Shown: positions 51,532 through 60,244, counted from the first letter of the stretch. The stretch is DNA of 64,000 nt from Eshraghiella sp964405265 (GCA_964405265.1 CAYONC010000003.1:1-64000); one strand, 5' to 3'. Notes: generated by a model from the letters alone, not told the origin. Made by a program: numbers and translations.

Positions 51532-51540
51532 TGATATATT
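51532..51540 (+). promoter_or_regulatory. Extended -10 promoter of the heterodimeric ABC exporter
   Basis: TGATATATT fits the extended -10 (TGnTATATT) with no usable -35 upstream. Such promoters often need an activator or upstream contacts, which the tandem repeats could provide. Confidence 0.55.
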
Positions 51541-51578
51541 AACATACAAAACTGAAAGAAGAAAGGAAATATCCTAAT

Positions 51579-53336
51579 ATGATACGTTTATTCAGAAATT
51601 TATCTAAAAAGGACTGGCTGTGTGTTTTTCTGGGTATAGGATTTATAGCATTACAGGTATGGCTTGATTTAAAAATACCTGATTATATGTCTCAGATAAC
51701 CATGCTGGTGCAGACACCGGGCAGCGAAATTAACGAGATACTGGCAGAAGGCGGAAAGATGCTCCTGTGTGCACTGGGAAGTCTTGCGTCGGCCGTACTT
51801 GTATCAATGCTGGCAGCAAGGGTAGGAGCTGATTTTGCAGCAACACTCAGATTAAAATTTTTTAACAAGGTTCAGAGCTTTTCCATGGAAGAAGTGGACA
51901 GATATTCAACCGCAAGTCTTATTACAAGGTCAACCAATGATATTACACAGGTACAGACCTTTGTAATAATGGGATTTCAGATACTTATAAAAGCACCGAT
52001 TATGGCAGTATGGGCAATATGCAAGATTGCGGATAAGAATGGTGAATGGACACTGTCAACCGGTATAGCGGTGGTTCTTCTGCTTATTATTGTAGGAATA
52101 TGCGTTACGGTGGCGTTGCCGAAGTTTAAGAGACTTCAGGGACTTACCGATGACATCAACAGGGTAACAAGGGAAAATATTACGGGCCTCAAAGTTGTAA
52201 GGGCTTATAACGCCGAGAAATACCAGGAAAAAAAGTTTAATGACGTTAATGAGGATTTGACGGAAACACATCTTTTTACATCTGTTACGATGTCATTTAT
52301 GATGCCGGGAATACAGCTCATAATGAACGGACTTTCTCTCGCAATATACTGGATAGGCGCAGTAATAATCAATAAAGCGGCACTTGCCGACCGCTTTACG
52401 CTTTTTTCGGATATGGTGGTATTCACCTCATATGCCGTGCAGGTTGTAATGTCATTTATGATGCTGGTTGTAATTTTTATAATTCTTCCGAGGGCATCGG
52501 TTTCCGCAAAGAGAATTAATGAAGTTCTTGATACTGAAATTTCAATAAAAGACGGAGAATACGAAAATGACGGCAACGTGAAAAAAGGAGAAATTGAATT
52601 TAACAGTGTCAGTTTCAGGTATCCTGACGGTGACGGATATGTTCTGAAGGACATAAGTTTTCATGCAGGAAAGGGGGAAACCGTTGCGATAATAGGTGCC
52701 ACCGGATGCGGAAAAAGTACATTGATTAACCTTATACCGAGATTTTATGATGCAACGGACGGAGAAGTCAAAATAGACGGTGTCAATGTTAAGGATTACA
52801 AAATTTCAGATTTAAGGGAAAAAATAGGATATGTATCGCAGAAGGCAATTCTTTTTGGAGGAACAATAGAATCCAATATTGCATACGGAGAAAACGGTGG
52901 TCCCGGATATACTGACGAAGATGTAAAAAATGCGGCGGAGACGGCACAGGCAGCTGAATTTATAGAAAAAAACAGCGGAGGATACGGTTCTTATGTAGCT
53001 CAGGGCGGAGCCAATTATTCGGGAGGACAGAAGCAGCGTATATCAATAGCAAGGGCAATATGCAGAAATTCAGAAATAATGATATTTGATGATTCATTTT
53101 CCGCTCTCGACTATAAAACGGATAAAATTCTAAGAAAGGCATTGGAAGAGAAGTGTGGAAATTCAACGCGAATCATTGTTGCACAGCGTATTGGAACGAT
53201 CCGAGATGCTGACAGAATAATTGTTATAGATGAAGGCAGAATAGCCGGTATGGGAAAACATGATGAGCTTATGAAGAACTGTGAAGTATACAGGCAGATA
53301 GCTTATTCACAATTATCAAAGGAGGAACTTGAATAA
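51579..53336 (+). CDS. ABC exporter half-transporter, subunit with degenerate catalytic site
   Basis: A 585-residue type I exporter half: six membrane helices in residues 1-315, then a nucleotide-binding domain. Walker A is GATGCGKST and the signature NYSGGQKQR, but Walker B ends in IFDDS, with aspartate where the catalytic glutamate should be. This is the usual asymmetry in heterodimeric exporters such as BmrCD/LmrCD, where this subunit contributes the non-hydrolysing site. The stop shares one base with the next start. It diverges from a DtxR-family regulator. Substrate unknown; drugs or lipids are typical. Confidence 0.92.
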   Translation: MIRLFRNLSKKDWLCVFLGIGFIALQVWLDLKIPDYMSQITMLVQTPGSEINEILAEGGKMLLCALGSLASAVLVSMLAARVGADFAATLRLKFFNKVQSFSMEEVDRYSTASLITRSTNDITQVQTFVIMGFQILIKAPIMAVWAICKIADKNGEWTLSTGIAVVLLLIIVGICVTVALPKFKRLQGLTDDINRVTRENITGLKVVRAYNAEKYQEKKFNDVNEDLTETHLFTSVTMSFMMPGIQLIMNGLSLAIYWIGAVIINKAALADRFTLFSDMVVFTSYAVQVVMSFMMLVVIFIILPRASVSAKRINEVLDTEISIKDGEYENDGNVKKGEIEFNSVSFRYPDGDGYVLKDISFHAGKGETVAIIGATGCGKSTLINLIPRFYDATDGEVKIDGVNVKDYKISDLREKIGYVSQKAILFGGTIESNIAYGENGGPGYTDEDVKNAAETAQAAEFIEKNSGGYGSYVAQGGANYSGGQKQRISIARAICRNSEIMIFDDSFSALDYKTDKILRKALEEKCGNSTRIIVAQRIGTIRDADRIIVIDEGRIAGMGKHDELMKNCEVYRQIAYSQLSKEELE

Positions 53337-55156
53337 TGGCAGATGAATACAGAAACAATCCTCCAAAGGGACCAATGGGACGTGCACCGGTGGGAGCAGG
53401 GGAGAAGTCCCGTGACCTTGTTGGAACATGGAAAAAAATAATCGGCAACAACCGCAGATATTTTTATTTTGTACCTGTCGCACTGGTGTGTGCGGTTATT
53501 TCAACGGTTCTGACCCTGATTGGACCTGATAAGCTTAAAGACCTGACCAATATCATTTCGGAAGGAATAATGACTGAAATTGATATGGACAGAGTGCTTC
53601 CTATATGCATTACCCTTGTAATTTTCTACGGTTCAGGTATGCTTCTGTCGCTTGTACAGAATATTGTAATGGCTGTGGTCACCCAGAAGATTACAAAGAA
53701 TTTAAGAAAAAGTATTTCGGAAAAAATTAACAGACTTCCGATTTCATATTACAACAGAACCACGACGGGTGATGTGCTTTCAAGGGTAACCAATGATGTG
53801 GATTCCATAGGACAGTCCCTTAACATGAGTGTCGGAACACTTGTTTCAGCGGTTGTGCTTTTGGCAGGTTCACTTATAATGATGATTAAAACCAATATAG
53901 TCATGACGCTGACGGCAATAATTGCTTCAGCACTCGGTTTTGTCATAATGGCATTTATCATGAAAAAATCACAGAAGTTTTTCTGGCAGCAGCAGAAACA
54001 GCTGGGTGAAATCAACGGATACATTGAAGAAATATACTCCGGACATACCGTTGTAAAGGCATATAATGGTGAACGTAAGGCAAAAGAAAGATTCTCCGGC
54101 ATGAATGACAGACTCCGTGAAAGCGGATTCAAGGCACAGTGTCTTTCCGGACTTATGATGCCGATTATGACTTTTATCGGAAATTTAGGCTATGTTGCCG
54201 TATGTATAGTGGGGGCCCTGCTTGTAATCAATGATAAAATTTCATTTGGTGTAATTGTTGCTTTTATTATGTATGTGAGATATTTTACACAGCCTCTTTC
54301 ACAGATAGCACAGTCCATGCAGGCAATGCAGTCTGCCGCAGCAGCAGGAGAAAGAGTATTTGAATTTCTTGAAGCGGATGAAATGGAAGATGAAAGCAAT
54401 AAAACAACGGAAATCAATGAAGCAGAAGGATATGTGGATTTTGAACACGTACGCTTCAGCTATGAAGATTCAGATGAAACCGTCATCAGGGATTTTTCCG
54501 CAAGCGTAAAGCCGGGACAGAAAATTGCCATAGTAGGACCTACCGGAGCAGGAAAGACTACACTTGTTAATCTTCTGATGCGTTTCCATGAGGTTACGGG
54601 CGGCTGCATAAAAATAGACGGTATCCCTACAACAGAAATAAAAAGAGAAAATGTTCATTCCCAGTTCTGCATGGTTCTTCAGGACACATGGCTTTTTGAG
54701 GGAACGCTCAGGGAAAATCTTATATACTGTGCGGAAAATGTCAGTGATGAGACAATGAAAAAAGCGTGCAGGGCGGTAGGACTTGACCATTTTATAAAAG
54801 CACTTCCGCACGGCTATGACACGGTACTGAATGATGCACTTAACCTGTCACAGGGACAGAAGCAGCAGCTTACGATTGCAAGGGCAATGATAGCGGATAA
54901 GCCGATGCTTATTCTGGATGAGGCTACAAGCTCCGTGGATACAAGAACCGAGCTTATTATACAGAAAGCAATGGATGAACTTATGAAGGGAAGAACATCT
55001 TTTGTAATAGCTCACAGACTTTCAACAATAAAAAATGCCGACGTAATTCTTGTAATGAGAAACGGCGATATAGTAGAAAGCGGAAATCACGAAGAGCTGC
55101 TTGAAAAAGGCGGTTTTTATGCAGAGCTGTATAACAGTCAGTTTGATAATGAATAA
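53336..55156 (+). CDS. ABC exporter half-transporter, catalytically complete subunit
   Basis: A 606-residue partner of the preceding gene. A 35-residue basic/proline-rich N-terminus precedes six helices, then a nucleotide-binding domain with Walker A GPTGAGKTT, Walker B ILDEATSSVD (catalytic glutamate present) and signature LSQGQKQQ, where the usual second glycine-serine form is altered to LSQGQ. Together the pair give one active and one degenerate ATP site. The overlap of stop and start (TAATG) indicates coupled translation. Confidence 0.93.
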   Translation: MADEYRNNPPKGPMGRAPVGAGEKSRDLVGTWKKIIGNNRRYFYFVPVALVCAVISTVLTLIGPDKLKDLTNIISEGIMTEIDMDRVLPICITLVIFYGSGMLLSLVQNIVMAVVTQKITKNLRKSISEKINRLPISYYNRTTTGDVLSRVTNDVDSIGQSLNMSVGTLVSAVVLLAGSLIMMIKTNIVMTLTAIIASALGFVIMAFIMKKSQKFFWQQQKQLGEINGYIEEIYSGHTVVKAYNGERKAKERFSGMNDRLRESGFKAQCLSGLMMPIMTFIGNLGYVAVCIVGALLVINDKISFGVIVAFIMYVRYFTQPLSQIAQSMQAMQSAAAAGERVFEFLEADEMEDESNKTTEINEAEGYVDFEHVRFSYEDSDETVIRDFSASVKPGQKIAIVGPTGAGKTTLVNLLMRFHEVTGGCIKIDGIPTTEIKRENVHSQFCMVLQDTWLFEGTLRENLIYCAENVSDETMKKACRAVGLDHFIKALPHGYDTVLNDALNLSQGQKQQLTIARAMIADKPMLILDEATSSVDTRTELIIQKAMDELMKGRTSFVIAHRLSTIKNADVILVMRNGDIVESGNHEELLEKGGFYAELYNSQFDNE

Positions 55157-55165
55157 AAAAGAAAA

Positions 55166-55195
55166 ACAGAGGGTTCGCATATGCGGACCCTCTGT
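55166..55195. other. 15-bp hairpin after the exporter, with its T tract on the minus strand
   Basis: Arms ACAGAGGGTTCGCAT and ATGCGGACCCTCTGT (one G-T pair) form a near-perfect stem with almost no loop. On the plus strand it is followed by TATCAGG and not a T run; on the minus strand by TTTTTCTTTTTT. As drawn it would terminate antisense transcription better than the exporter mRNA. Confidence 0.7.
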
Positions 55196-55254
55196 TATCA
55201 GGAGATAGAAACAATTATCGATAATGAAACTGTATCGCTCACATACAATTTCAT

Positions 55255-55280
55255 TGTATCATTTGTAATATTATGATACA
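55255..55280. promoter_or_regulatory. Inverted repeat upstream of the LysR gene, possible operator
   Basis: Perfect 8-bp arms TGTATCAT and ATGATACA separated by 10 bases, about 70 bases before the LysR start. LysR-type regulators bind interrupted dyads of the T-N11-A type, often at their own promoter. A related GTATC half-site lies about 25 bases upstream. Confidence 0.5.
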
Positions 55281-55351
55281 CTAAAAAACATATTTAGTAA
55301 AATTCAATATTTTCATTAATATGATGAAAATAATTCAACAAGGAGCGGAAG

Positions 55352-56230
55352 ATGACATTATTATCATACAGGGTTTTTATAACCGTCGTTGAAAACATGA
55401 ATTTCCGAAAAGCGTCTGAAATTCTCAATCTTACTCCGTCTGCCGTAAGTCATTGCATCAGCGGAATGGAGCAGGAACTCGGTTTTCCCCTTTTTATAAG
55501 AAAGAAGAACCGTATAAGTCTTACAAGTGACGGGGAAATTCTTATTCCATATGTTAAAAGACTTCTTGCAGACGAGGATGCCATATGGCAGACGGTTGAT
55601 GAGGTTAAGGGAATGACCAGAGGACGTATAAAATTAGGGTGCTTCAACAGTGTATGTACATGCTGGATTCCGAAATTAGTGGCAGAATTTAAAAAAGAGT
55701 ATCCCGGCATAGAAATAGAACTGTATCAGGGGACATATGACGATATTACCGAATGGCTTGAAAACGGCACCGTGGATATAGGTTTTCTGTCGGTTTCAAG
55801 TGCGGGAAACATACCGATTAAGCCTCTTTACCGCGACAGGCTGATGGCGGTTGTACCAAAGGGCTTTAAAAAGGACGGAAAAAATTACATAAATATGGAT
55901 GAGCTTAAGGGTTACGAATTTGTACAGCCGGCGGAAAATTGTGATGCTGACAGTCAGATGATTTTTGAAAAATACGGTTTTGAGGCACGCTCGACAATAC
56001 ATGTGGTAGATGACATGTCAATTCTTACAATGATACAGTCGGGCTTTGGAGTGTGTATTCTTCCGAAGATGACAACGGACGCTTATAATGCGGATGTAGA
56101 CATATATCCGATTTATCCTGAAGAATACAGGGTTATAGGTGTTGCATGCCATGAACCCGGATTGAAGGTTCCGTCGGTTCAGAAAATGTATCAGATGATT
56201 GTGAACATATTTTCTGAAAAAGGCTGTTGA
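55352..56230 (+). CDS. LysR-family transcriptional regulator
   Basis: A 292-residue LTTR. The N-terminal helix-turn-helix (MTLLSYRVFITVVENMNF, KASEILNLTPSAVSHCISGMEQELG) is standard; the effector domain follows, two lobes starting at RGRIKLGCFNSV. The ligand is unknown. It reads in the same direction as the MATE pump 49 bases downstream, which it may control; LTTRs more often diverge from their target. AAGGAG precedes the ATG. Confidence 0.92.
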   Translation: MTLLSYRVFITVVENMNFRKASEILNLTPSAVSHCISGMEQELGFPLFIRKKNRISLTSDGEILIPYVKRLLADEDAIWQTVDEVKGMTRGRIKLGCFNSVCTCWIPKLVAEFKKEYPGIEIELYQGTYDDITEWLENGTVDIGFLSVSSAGNIPIKPLYRDRLMAVVPKGFKKDGKNYINMDELKGYEFVQPAENCDADSQMIFEKYGFEARSTIHVVDDMSILTMIQSGFGVCILPKMTTDAYNADVDIYPIYPEEYRVIGVACHEPGLKVPSVQKMYQMIVNIFSEKGC

Positions 56231-56279
56231 CAGTCAAAAATGTTTTTCATATAATTCATGTGAATTTTTATAAAAGGAA

Positions 56280-57638
56280 ATGAAAAAAATGGAAACAGCG
56301 GAACTGTTCGGCAGGGAAAAGCCGGGAAAAATCCTGTTGAAGCTTGCACCGCCGGTAATGGCTGCACAGCTGATACAGGCATTATACAACATAGTAGACA
56401 GCTTTTTTGTCGGGAAGTATTCAGAAACAGGACTTACGGCATTATCGGTTATATATCCGGTACAGCTTCTCATGATAGCATTTGCGGTAGGAACGGGAGT
56501 CGGCATTAACACTATAATGGCGGCAAAGTTAGGAGTCGGCAGCAGGACGGAAGCTGATGAATATGCGGGAACAGGAAAGTATACGGCAATCGGGCTGTGG
56601 ATTATATTTGCCGTGGCATGCTGGTTTCTTATGCCTGTATACGCCCGGATGTCCACGGATTCACCGGCGGTTATTGATGATGTGGTAACATATGGCAGAA
56701 TAGTCTGTGTATTCAGCTTCGGACTGTTTCTTGAAAGTGCATGGACAAAAGTACTTCAGGCAGAGGGCGATATGAAGACACCTATGCTTGCACAGGTAAT
56801 AGGAGCACTGACCAATATCATACTGGATCCTCTTCTTATTTTCGGACCGTCATTTTTCCCTGAAATGGGAATAGCCGGTGCCGCTGCCGCGACGGCGGCA
56901 GGACAGACTGTTGCGGCGTTGATTGTATTCGGAAAAGGATACAGGAAATCCCCTGACAGGAGAAAAATCAGAGGACATATCGCCGGGATTTTTAAAATCG
57001 GTATGCCAAGCATACTTATGCAGTCTGCGTATACATTTTATATTTTTGGACTTAATATGATTTTAGCTTCGTTTTCAGATCAGGCGGTTACCGCACTCGG
57101 ACTGTATTACAAGTGGCAGACTTTCTTTTTTATACCGTTAGGAGCAATGCAGACCTGCATGGTTCCCGTAATCAGTTTTAATTATGCCGCCGGGTTTATG
57201 GAAAGATGCAGAAAGACTCTGGCTGAAGCAGTTAAATTCGGACTTGTGTTTATGTCAGTCGGGACCCTGTGCTTTAATATAATTCCTGAGCAGATGCTGC
57301 GTGTATTTACGCAGGACCCTGCAGTAATTGAAATAGGAAGAACAGGTTTTCATTTTGTGGGCATAAGCTTTATTCCGATGTCGGTATCGCTTATTTATCC
57401 GGTTTTCTTTCAGGCGGTCGGAAAGAGTCTGAAAAGCTCCCTGCTTACCGTAATAAGAACAGTTGTGCTGTTTGTGCCGCTCGGATGGCTGTTTTCAAGA
57501 AGCGGACTTGATAATTTCTGGTTTACGTTTCCGGTAACGGAAATAATAACGGCAGTTGTCGGAGTGATTTTTTACGGGAATTTTTTGAAAAAATATTACA
57601 AAGCTCTTGACAATGACGGCTCAAGAGAGTATATTTAA
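56280..57638 (+). CDS. MATE-family efflux transporter
   Basis: A 452-residue, 12-helix membrane protein of the MATE family. It begins KILLKLAPPVMAAQLIQALYNIVDSFFVGKYS, a strong family signature, and the two six-helix halves each start with a similar segment. It exports cationic drugs or metabolites in exchange for Na+ or H+. Two starts are possible: the ATG at 56280 lies too close to AAAGGA, and the ATG at 56289 three codons later has a longer 11-base gap. The first is given. It follows the LysR gene. Confidence 0.9.
   Translation: MKKMETAELFGREKPGKILLKLAPPVMAAQLIQALYNIVDSFFVGKYSETGLTALSVIYPVQLLMIAFAVGTGVGINTIMAAKLGVGSRTEADEYAGTGKYTAIGLWIIFAVACWFLMPVYARMSTDSPAVIDDVVTYGRIVCVFSFGLFLESAWTKVLQAEGDMKTPMLAQVIGALTNIILDPLLIFGPSFFPEMGIAGAAAATAAGQTVAALIVFGKGYRKSPDRRKIRGHIAGIFKIGMPSILMQSAYTFYIFGLNMILASFSDQAVTALGLYYKWQTFFFIPLGAMQTCMVPVISFNYAAGFMERCRKTLAEAVKFGLVFMSVGTLCFNIIPEQMLRVFTQDPAVIEIGRTGFHFVGISFIPMSVSLIYPVFFQAVGKSLKSSLLTVIRTVVLFVPLGWLFSRSGLDNFWFTFPVTEIITAVVGVIFYGNFLKKYYKALDNDGSREYI
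57607..57635 (+). promoter_or_regulatory. Promoter of the T-box trpB transcript
   Basis: Consensus TTGACA at 57607-57612, 17-bp spacer, TATATT at 57630-57635. It lies in the last codons of the MATE gene. Confidence 0.75.
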
Positions 57639-57641
57639 GCA

Positions 57642-57928
57642 AATCAATAATTAAACCGTTGATGCGGAGATAAAGGCAGTCATGACTTTACAGAGAGCCT
57701 GTGTTGCTGGAAACAGGTAAGATACAGATTGTTAAATGGACCGCGGAGGGTGCAGTCAAACGGATATGTTCCGGAGTATTCTGCAACGTAGGGCATGCGT
57801 CATTTGCCGGGGATATGAAGGTATCCCGCTAAGAGCACAGGTCATACTGTGAAGTCAGGGTGGCACCGCGGATAGCACACGTTTATTCGTCCTTGACAGA
57901 ATGATAACATTCTGTCAGGGATTTTTTT
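57642..57928 (+). promoter_or_regulatory. T-box leader, tryptophan-specific
   Basis: A complete T-box riboswitch. The specifier is TGG at 57737-57739, followed by ACC as usual, so tRNA-Trp is read. The T-box sequence AGGGTGGCACCGCGG is at 57857-57871, able to pair with the uncharged tRNA end. A 13-bp terminator stem (57891-57903 with 57908-57920) and seven T follow. Uncharged tRNA-Trp would stabilise the antiterminator and let RNA polymerase reach the orphan trpB; charged tRNA would stop it. This stretch holds no other gene. Confidence 0.95.
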
Positions 57929-57998
57929 AGTAGATGGGAATATTTACACAGGAAGTATCGGGGCAGAACAATATTGGAATAATGACGGAGGCAGAAGA

Positions 57999-58091
57999 AT
58001 GGTAATACTGACAAAACGATGGCGAAGCGGTAATTATTATATCGGACTTATTAACAATGAAATAAATGGAGGAAATCACAATGAAATATAA
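57999..58091 (+). CDS. 30-codon upstream ORF overlapping the trpB start
   Basis: An ORF of 30 codons beginning at an ATG seven bases after a perfect GGAGG, ending 11 bases inside trpB in another frame. Its product is basic at the start (MVILTKRWRSG) and holds one Trp at codon 8; the rest is Asn- and Ile-rich. The strong ribosome binding site and the stop-start overlap make translational coupling to trpB plausible. It could be a leader peptide, a small protein or a chance ORF. No homologue recognised. Confidence 0.45.
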   Translation: MVILTKRWRSGNYYIGLINNEINGGNHNEI

Positions 58092-59298
58092 TAATGTTGA
58101 ATTTGACACTTACTTTAAAAATTATCCGGATGCAAAAGGATATTTTGGAAAATACGGCGGCTCATATGTTTCATCGGAGCTTCAGAAGGCAATGGACGAA
58201 ATAAGCTATGCATACAGTACCATCTGCAAATCGTCTAAATTTATCAGTGAGCTCAGGCGTATAAGAAGAGAATTTCAGGGCCGTCCGACTCCGATATCTC
58301 ATCTTGAGAGACTTTCGGGAAAAATCGGAAACGTGCAGTTATATGTTAAAAGAGAAGATTTAAATCATACAGGAGCACATAAGCTTAATCACTGTATGGG
58401 TGAAGCACTTCTTGCAAAATATATGGGCAAGAAAAAAGTTATTGCCGAAACGGGAGCAGGACAGCATGGAGTTGCACTGGCCACAGCCGCAGCATACTTC
58501 GGACTGGAATGTGATATTTACATGGGTGCGGTAGATATTAAAAAACAGGCACCTAATGTTGCAAGAATGAAGGTTCTTGGTGCGAATGTGGTCGAAGTAA
58601 CCGACGGACTCCAGACACTCAAGGAGGCCGTAGATGCAGCATTTGCTGCTTATGCAAAAGAATACAGGGATGCGATTTACTGCATAGGCTCAGTTCTCGG
58701 ACCTCATCCGTTTCCGATGATGGTAAGGGATTTTCAGAGTGTGGTAGGAATTGAAGCCAGAGAACAGTTTATCGGAATGACCGGAGAACTTCCGGATGCA
58801 GTTGTAGCATGTGTCGGAGGCGGTTCAAATGCAATGGGTATGTTTGCAGGATTTTTAAACGACCCCGTTGACATATACGGTGTAGAGCCGCTTGGAAGAG
58901 GACCGGCACTGGGAGATCATGCCGCCAGCCTTACATACGGAGAAGAGGGAATTATGCACGGATTTAACAGCATCATGCTTAAGGACGGGAATGGAGAACC
59001 GGCACCGGTATATTCGGTTGCAAGCGGTCTTGATTATCCTTCAAGCGGTCCGGAACATGCATTTCTTCATGATTTGGGAAGAGTAAAATATGATGTTGTG
59101 TCAGATGAAGAAACGATAGATGCATTTTATGAGCTTTCAAGAATGGAAGGAATAATTCCTGCAATAGAAAGTGCTCATGCCGTTGCGTACGGAATGAAGC
59201 TTGCCCGTACGATGGAAAGAGGCTCGGTTCTTATTAACCTCTCGGGAAGGGGAGATAAGGATATGGATTATATTATTGAAAAATATGGTATAAGATAG
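58081..59298 (+). CDS. trpB: Tryptophan synthase beta subunit, orphan copy
   Basis: A 405-residue PLP enzyme joining indole and serine to tryptophan. The PLP lysine is Lys101 in HTGAHKLNH, with the glycine-rich phosphate loop GGGSNAMG and the ETGAGQHG segment. HKLNHCMGE is slightly changed from the usual HKINNxLGQ. No trpA or other trp gene is in the window. With the Trp T-box upstream it looks like a stand-alone, tryptophan-controlled enzyme, perhaps salvaging indole. ATG at 58081 has GGAGG; an ATG five codons earlier overlaps that site. Confidence 0.93.
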   Translation: MKYNNVEFDTYFKNYPDAKGYFGKYGGSYVSSELQKAMDEISYAYSTICKSSKFISELRRIRREFQGRPTPISHLERLSGKIGNVQLYVKREDLNHTGAHKLNHCMGEALLAKYMGKKKVIAETGAGQHGVALATAAAYFGLECDIYMGAVDIKKQAPNVARMKVLGANVVEVTDGLQTLKEAVDAAFAAYAKEYRDAIYCIGSVLGPHPFPMMVRDFQSVVGIEAREQFIGMTGELPDAVVACVGGGSNAMGMFAGFLNDPVDIYGVEPLGRGPALGDHAASLTYGEEGIMHGFNSIMLKDGNGEPAPVYSVASGLDYPSSGPEHAFLHDLGRVKYDVVSDEETIDAFYELSRMEGIIPAIESAHAVAYGMKLARTMERGSVLINLSGRGDKDMDYIIEKYGIR

Positions 59299-59308
59299 TA
59301 AAAAAATA

Positions 59309-59337
59309 TTGACATTAAAAAAATAATGTGATATGTT
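59309..59337 (+). promoter_or_regulatory. Promoter of tRNA-Gly
   Basis: Consensus TTGACA at 59309-59314, 17-bp spacer, TATGTT at 59332-59337. The predicted start site is at about 59344, where a hairpin begins. Confidence 0.75.
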
Positions 59338-59343
59338 ATCTTT

Positions 59344-59366
59344 TGTGTCAGCCTGTGGCTGACACA
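59344..59366 (+). other. Hairpin in the tRNA-Gly 5' leader
   Basis: Perfect 10-bp stem TGTGTCAGCC/GGCTGACACA with loop TGT, ending three bases before the mature tRNA. There is no T tract, so it is probably a precursor structure for RNase P or leader stability rather than a trpB terminator. Confidence 0.6.
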
Positions 59367-59369
59367 TAT

Positions 59370-59441
59370 GCGCGAGTGGCTCAGTGGTGGAGCGTCTCCT
59401 TGCCAAGGAGAAGGTCGCGGGTTCGATCCCCGTCTCGCGCT
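59370..59441 (+). tRNA. tRNA-Gly (GCC anticodon)
   Basis: Full cloverleaf: acceptor GCGCGAG/CTCGCGC with discriminator T, D arm GCTC-AGC, anticodon stem TCTCC/GGAGA around loop TTGCCAA (anticodon GCC), variable AGGTC, T arm GCGGG-TTCGATC-CCCGT. CCA is not encoded. An eight-T run follows and can terminate. Reads GGC/GGU. Confidence 0.96.
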
Positions 59442-59484
59442 TTTTTTTATTTGTCATGAAGCTGCCCCTATTTTCAATAATTAA

Positions 59485-59513
59485 TTGAAATATACCTGCT
59501 TATGTGCTACAAT
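59485..59513 (+). promoter_or_regulatory. Promoter of pyrE
   Basis: TTGAAA at 59485-59490, 17-bp spacer, TACAAT at 59508-59513. No PyrR-binding leader was recognised in the short gap before the gene. Confidence 0.78.
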
Positions 59514-59549
59514 TACCTGGATTTATGATTATCCGGAGGTTATTTTAAA

Positions 59550-60227
59550 ATGGAACAGTATAAGCAGGATTTTATTGAGTTTATGGTAGACTGTAATGTA
59601 TTGAAATTTGGAGACTTTGTTACCAAGAGCGGAAGAAAGACCCCGTTTTTCATTAACACGGGATTTTACAGGACCGGTTCCCAGCTTAAGAAACTGGGAG
59701 AGTATTATGCGGCGGCAATTAAGGAAAAATACGGAACGGATTTTGATATACTGTTCGGACCTGCATATAAGGGAATTCCCCTTTCCGTAACTACCGCAAT
59801 AGCACTTAATGACAGATATGGAGCTGATGTGGGATACTGCTCCAACAGAAAGGAAATTAAAGATCACGGCGATAAGGGCATACTCCTTGGAAGTCCGATT
59901 AAGGATGGGGACAGGGTTGTTATCATAGAAGACGTTACAACAGCCGGAACATCGGTTAATGAGACACTTCCGATTATTGAAGCACAGGGAAAAGTGGATA
60001 TAACGGGCCTTGTCGTATCCGTAGACAGAATGGAAAGAGGACAGGGAGAGAAGAGTGCCCTTGCTGAAATAGAAGAAAAATACGGAATAAGAACAGCTGC
60101 CATTGTAACCATGGCAGAGGTGGTAGAACATCTGTATAACAGACCTTATAACGGAAGAACGGTTATTGATGACGGCCTGAAAGCAGCAATTGATGCTTAT
60201 TATGAGCAGTATGGGGTTAAGCGGTAA
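59550..60227 (+). CDS. pyrE: Orotate phosphoribosyltransferase
   Basis: A 225-residue enzyme joining orotate to PRPP to make OMP in pyrimidine synthesis. The PRPP-binding motif is VVIIEDVTTAGTS, and GPAYKGIPLS and KDHGDKG are family segments. The length matches the longer PyrE form. Other pyr genes are not present; it heads a purine-related run. GGAGG precedes the ATG. Confidence 0.95.
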   Translation: MEQYKQDFIEFMVDCNVLKFGDFVTKSGRKTPFFINTGFYRTGSQLKKLGEYYAAAIKEKYGTDFDILFGPAYKGIPLSVTTAIALNDRYGADVGYCSNRKEIKDHGDKGILLGSPIKDGDRVVIIEDVTTAGTSVNETLPIIEAQGKVDITGLVVSVDRMERGQGEKSALAEIEEKYGIRTAAIVTMAEVVEHLYNRPYNGRTVIDDGLKAAIDAYYEQYGVKR

Positions 60228-60244
60228 GAGAGGAATAATTCGTA

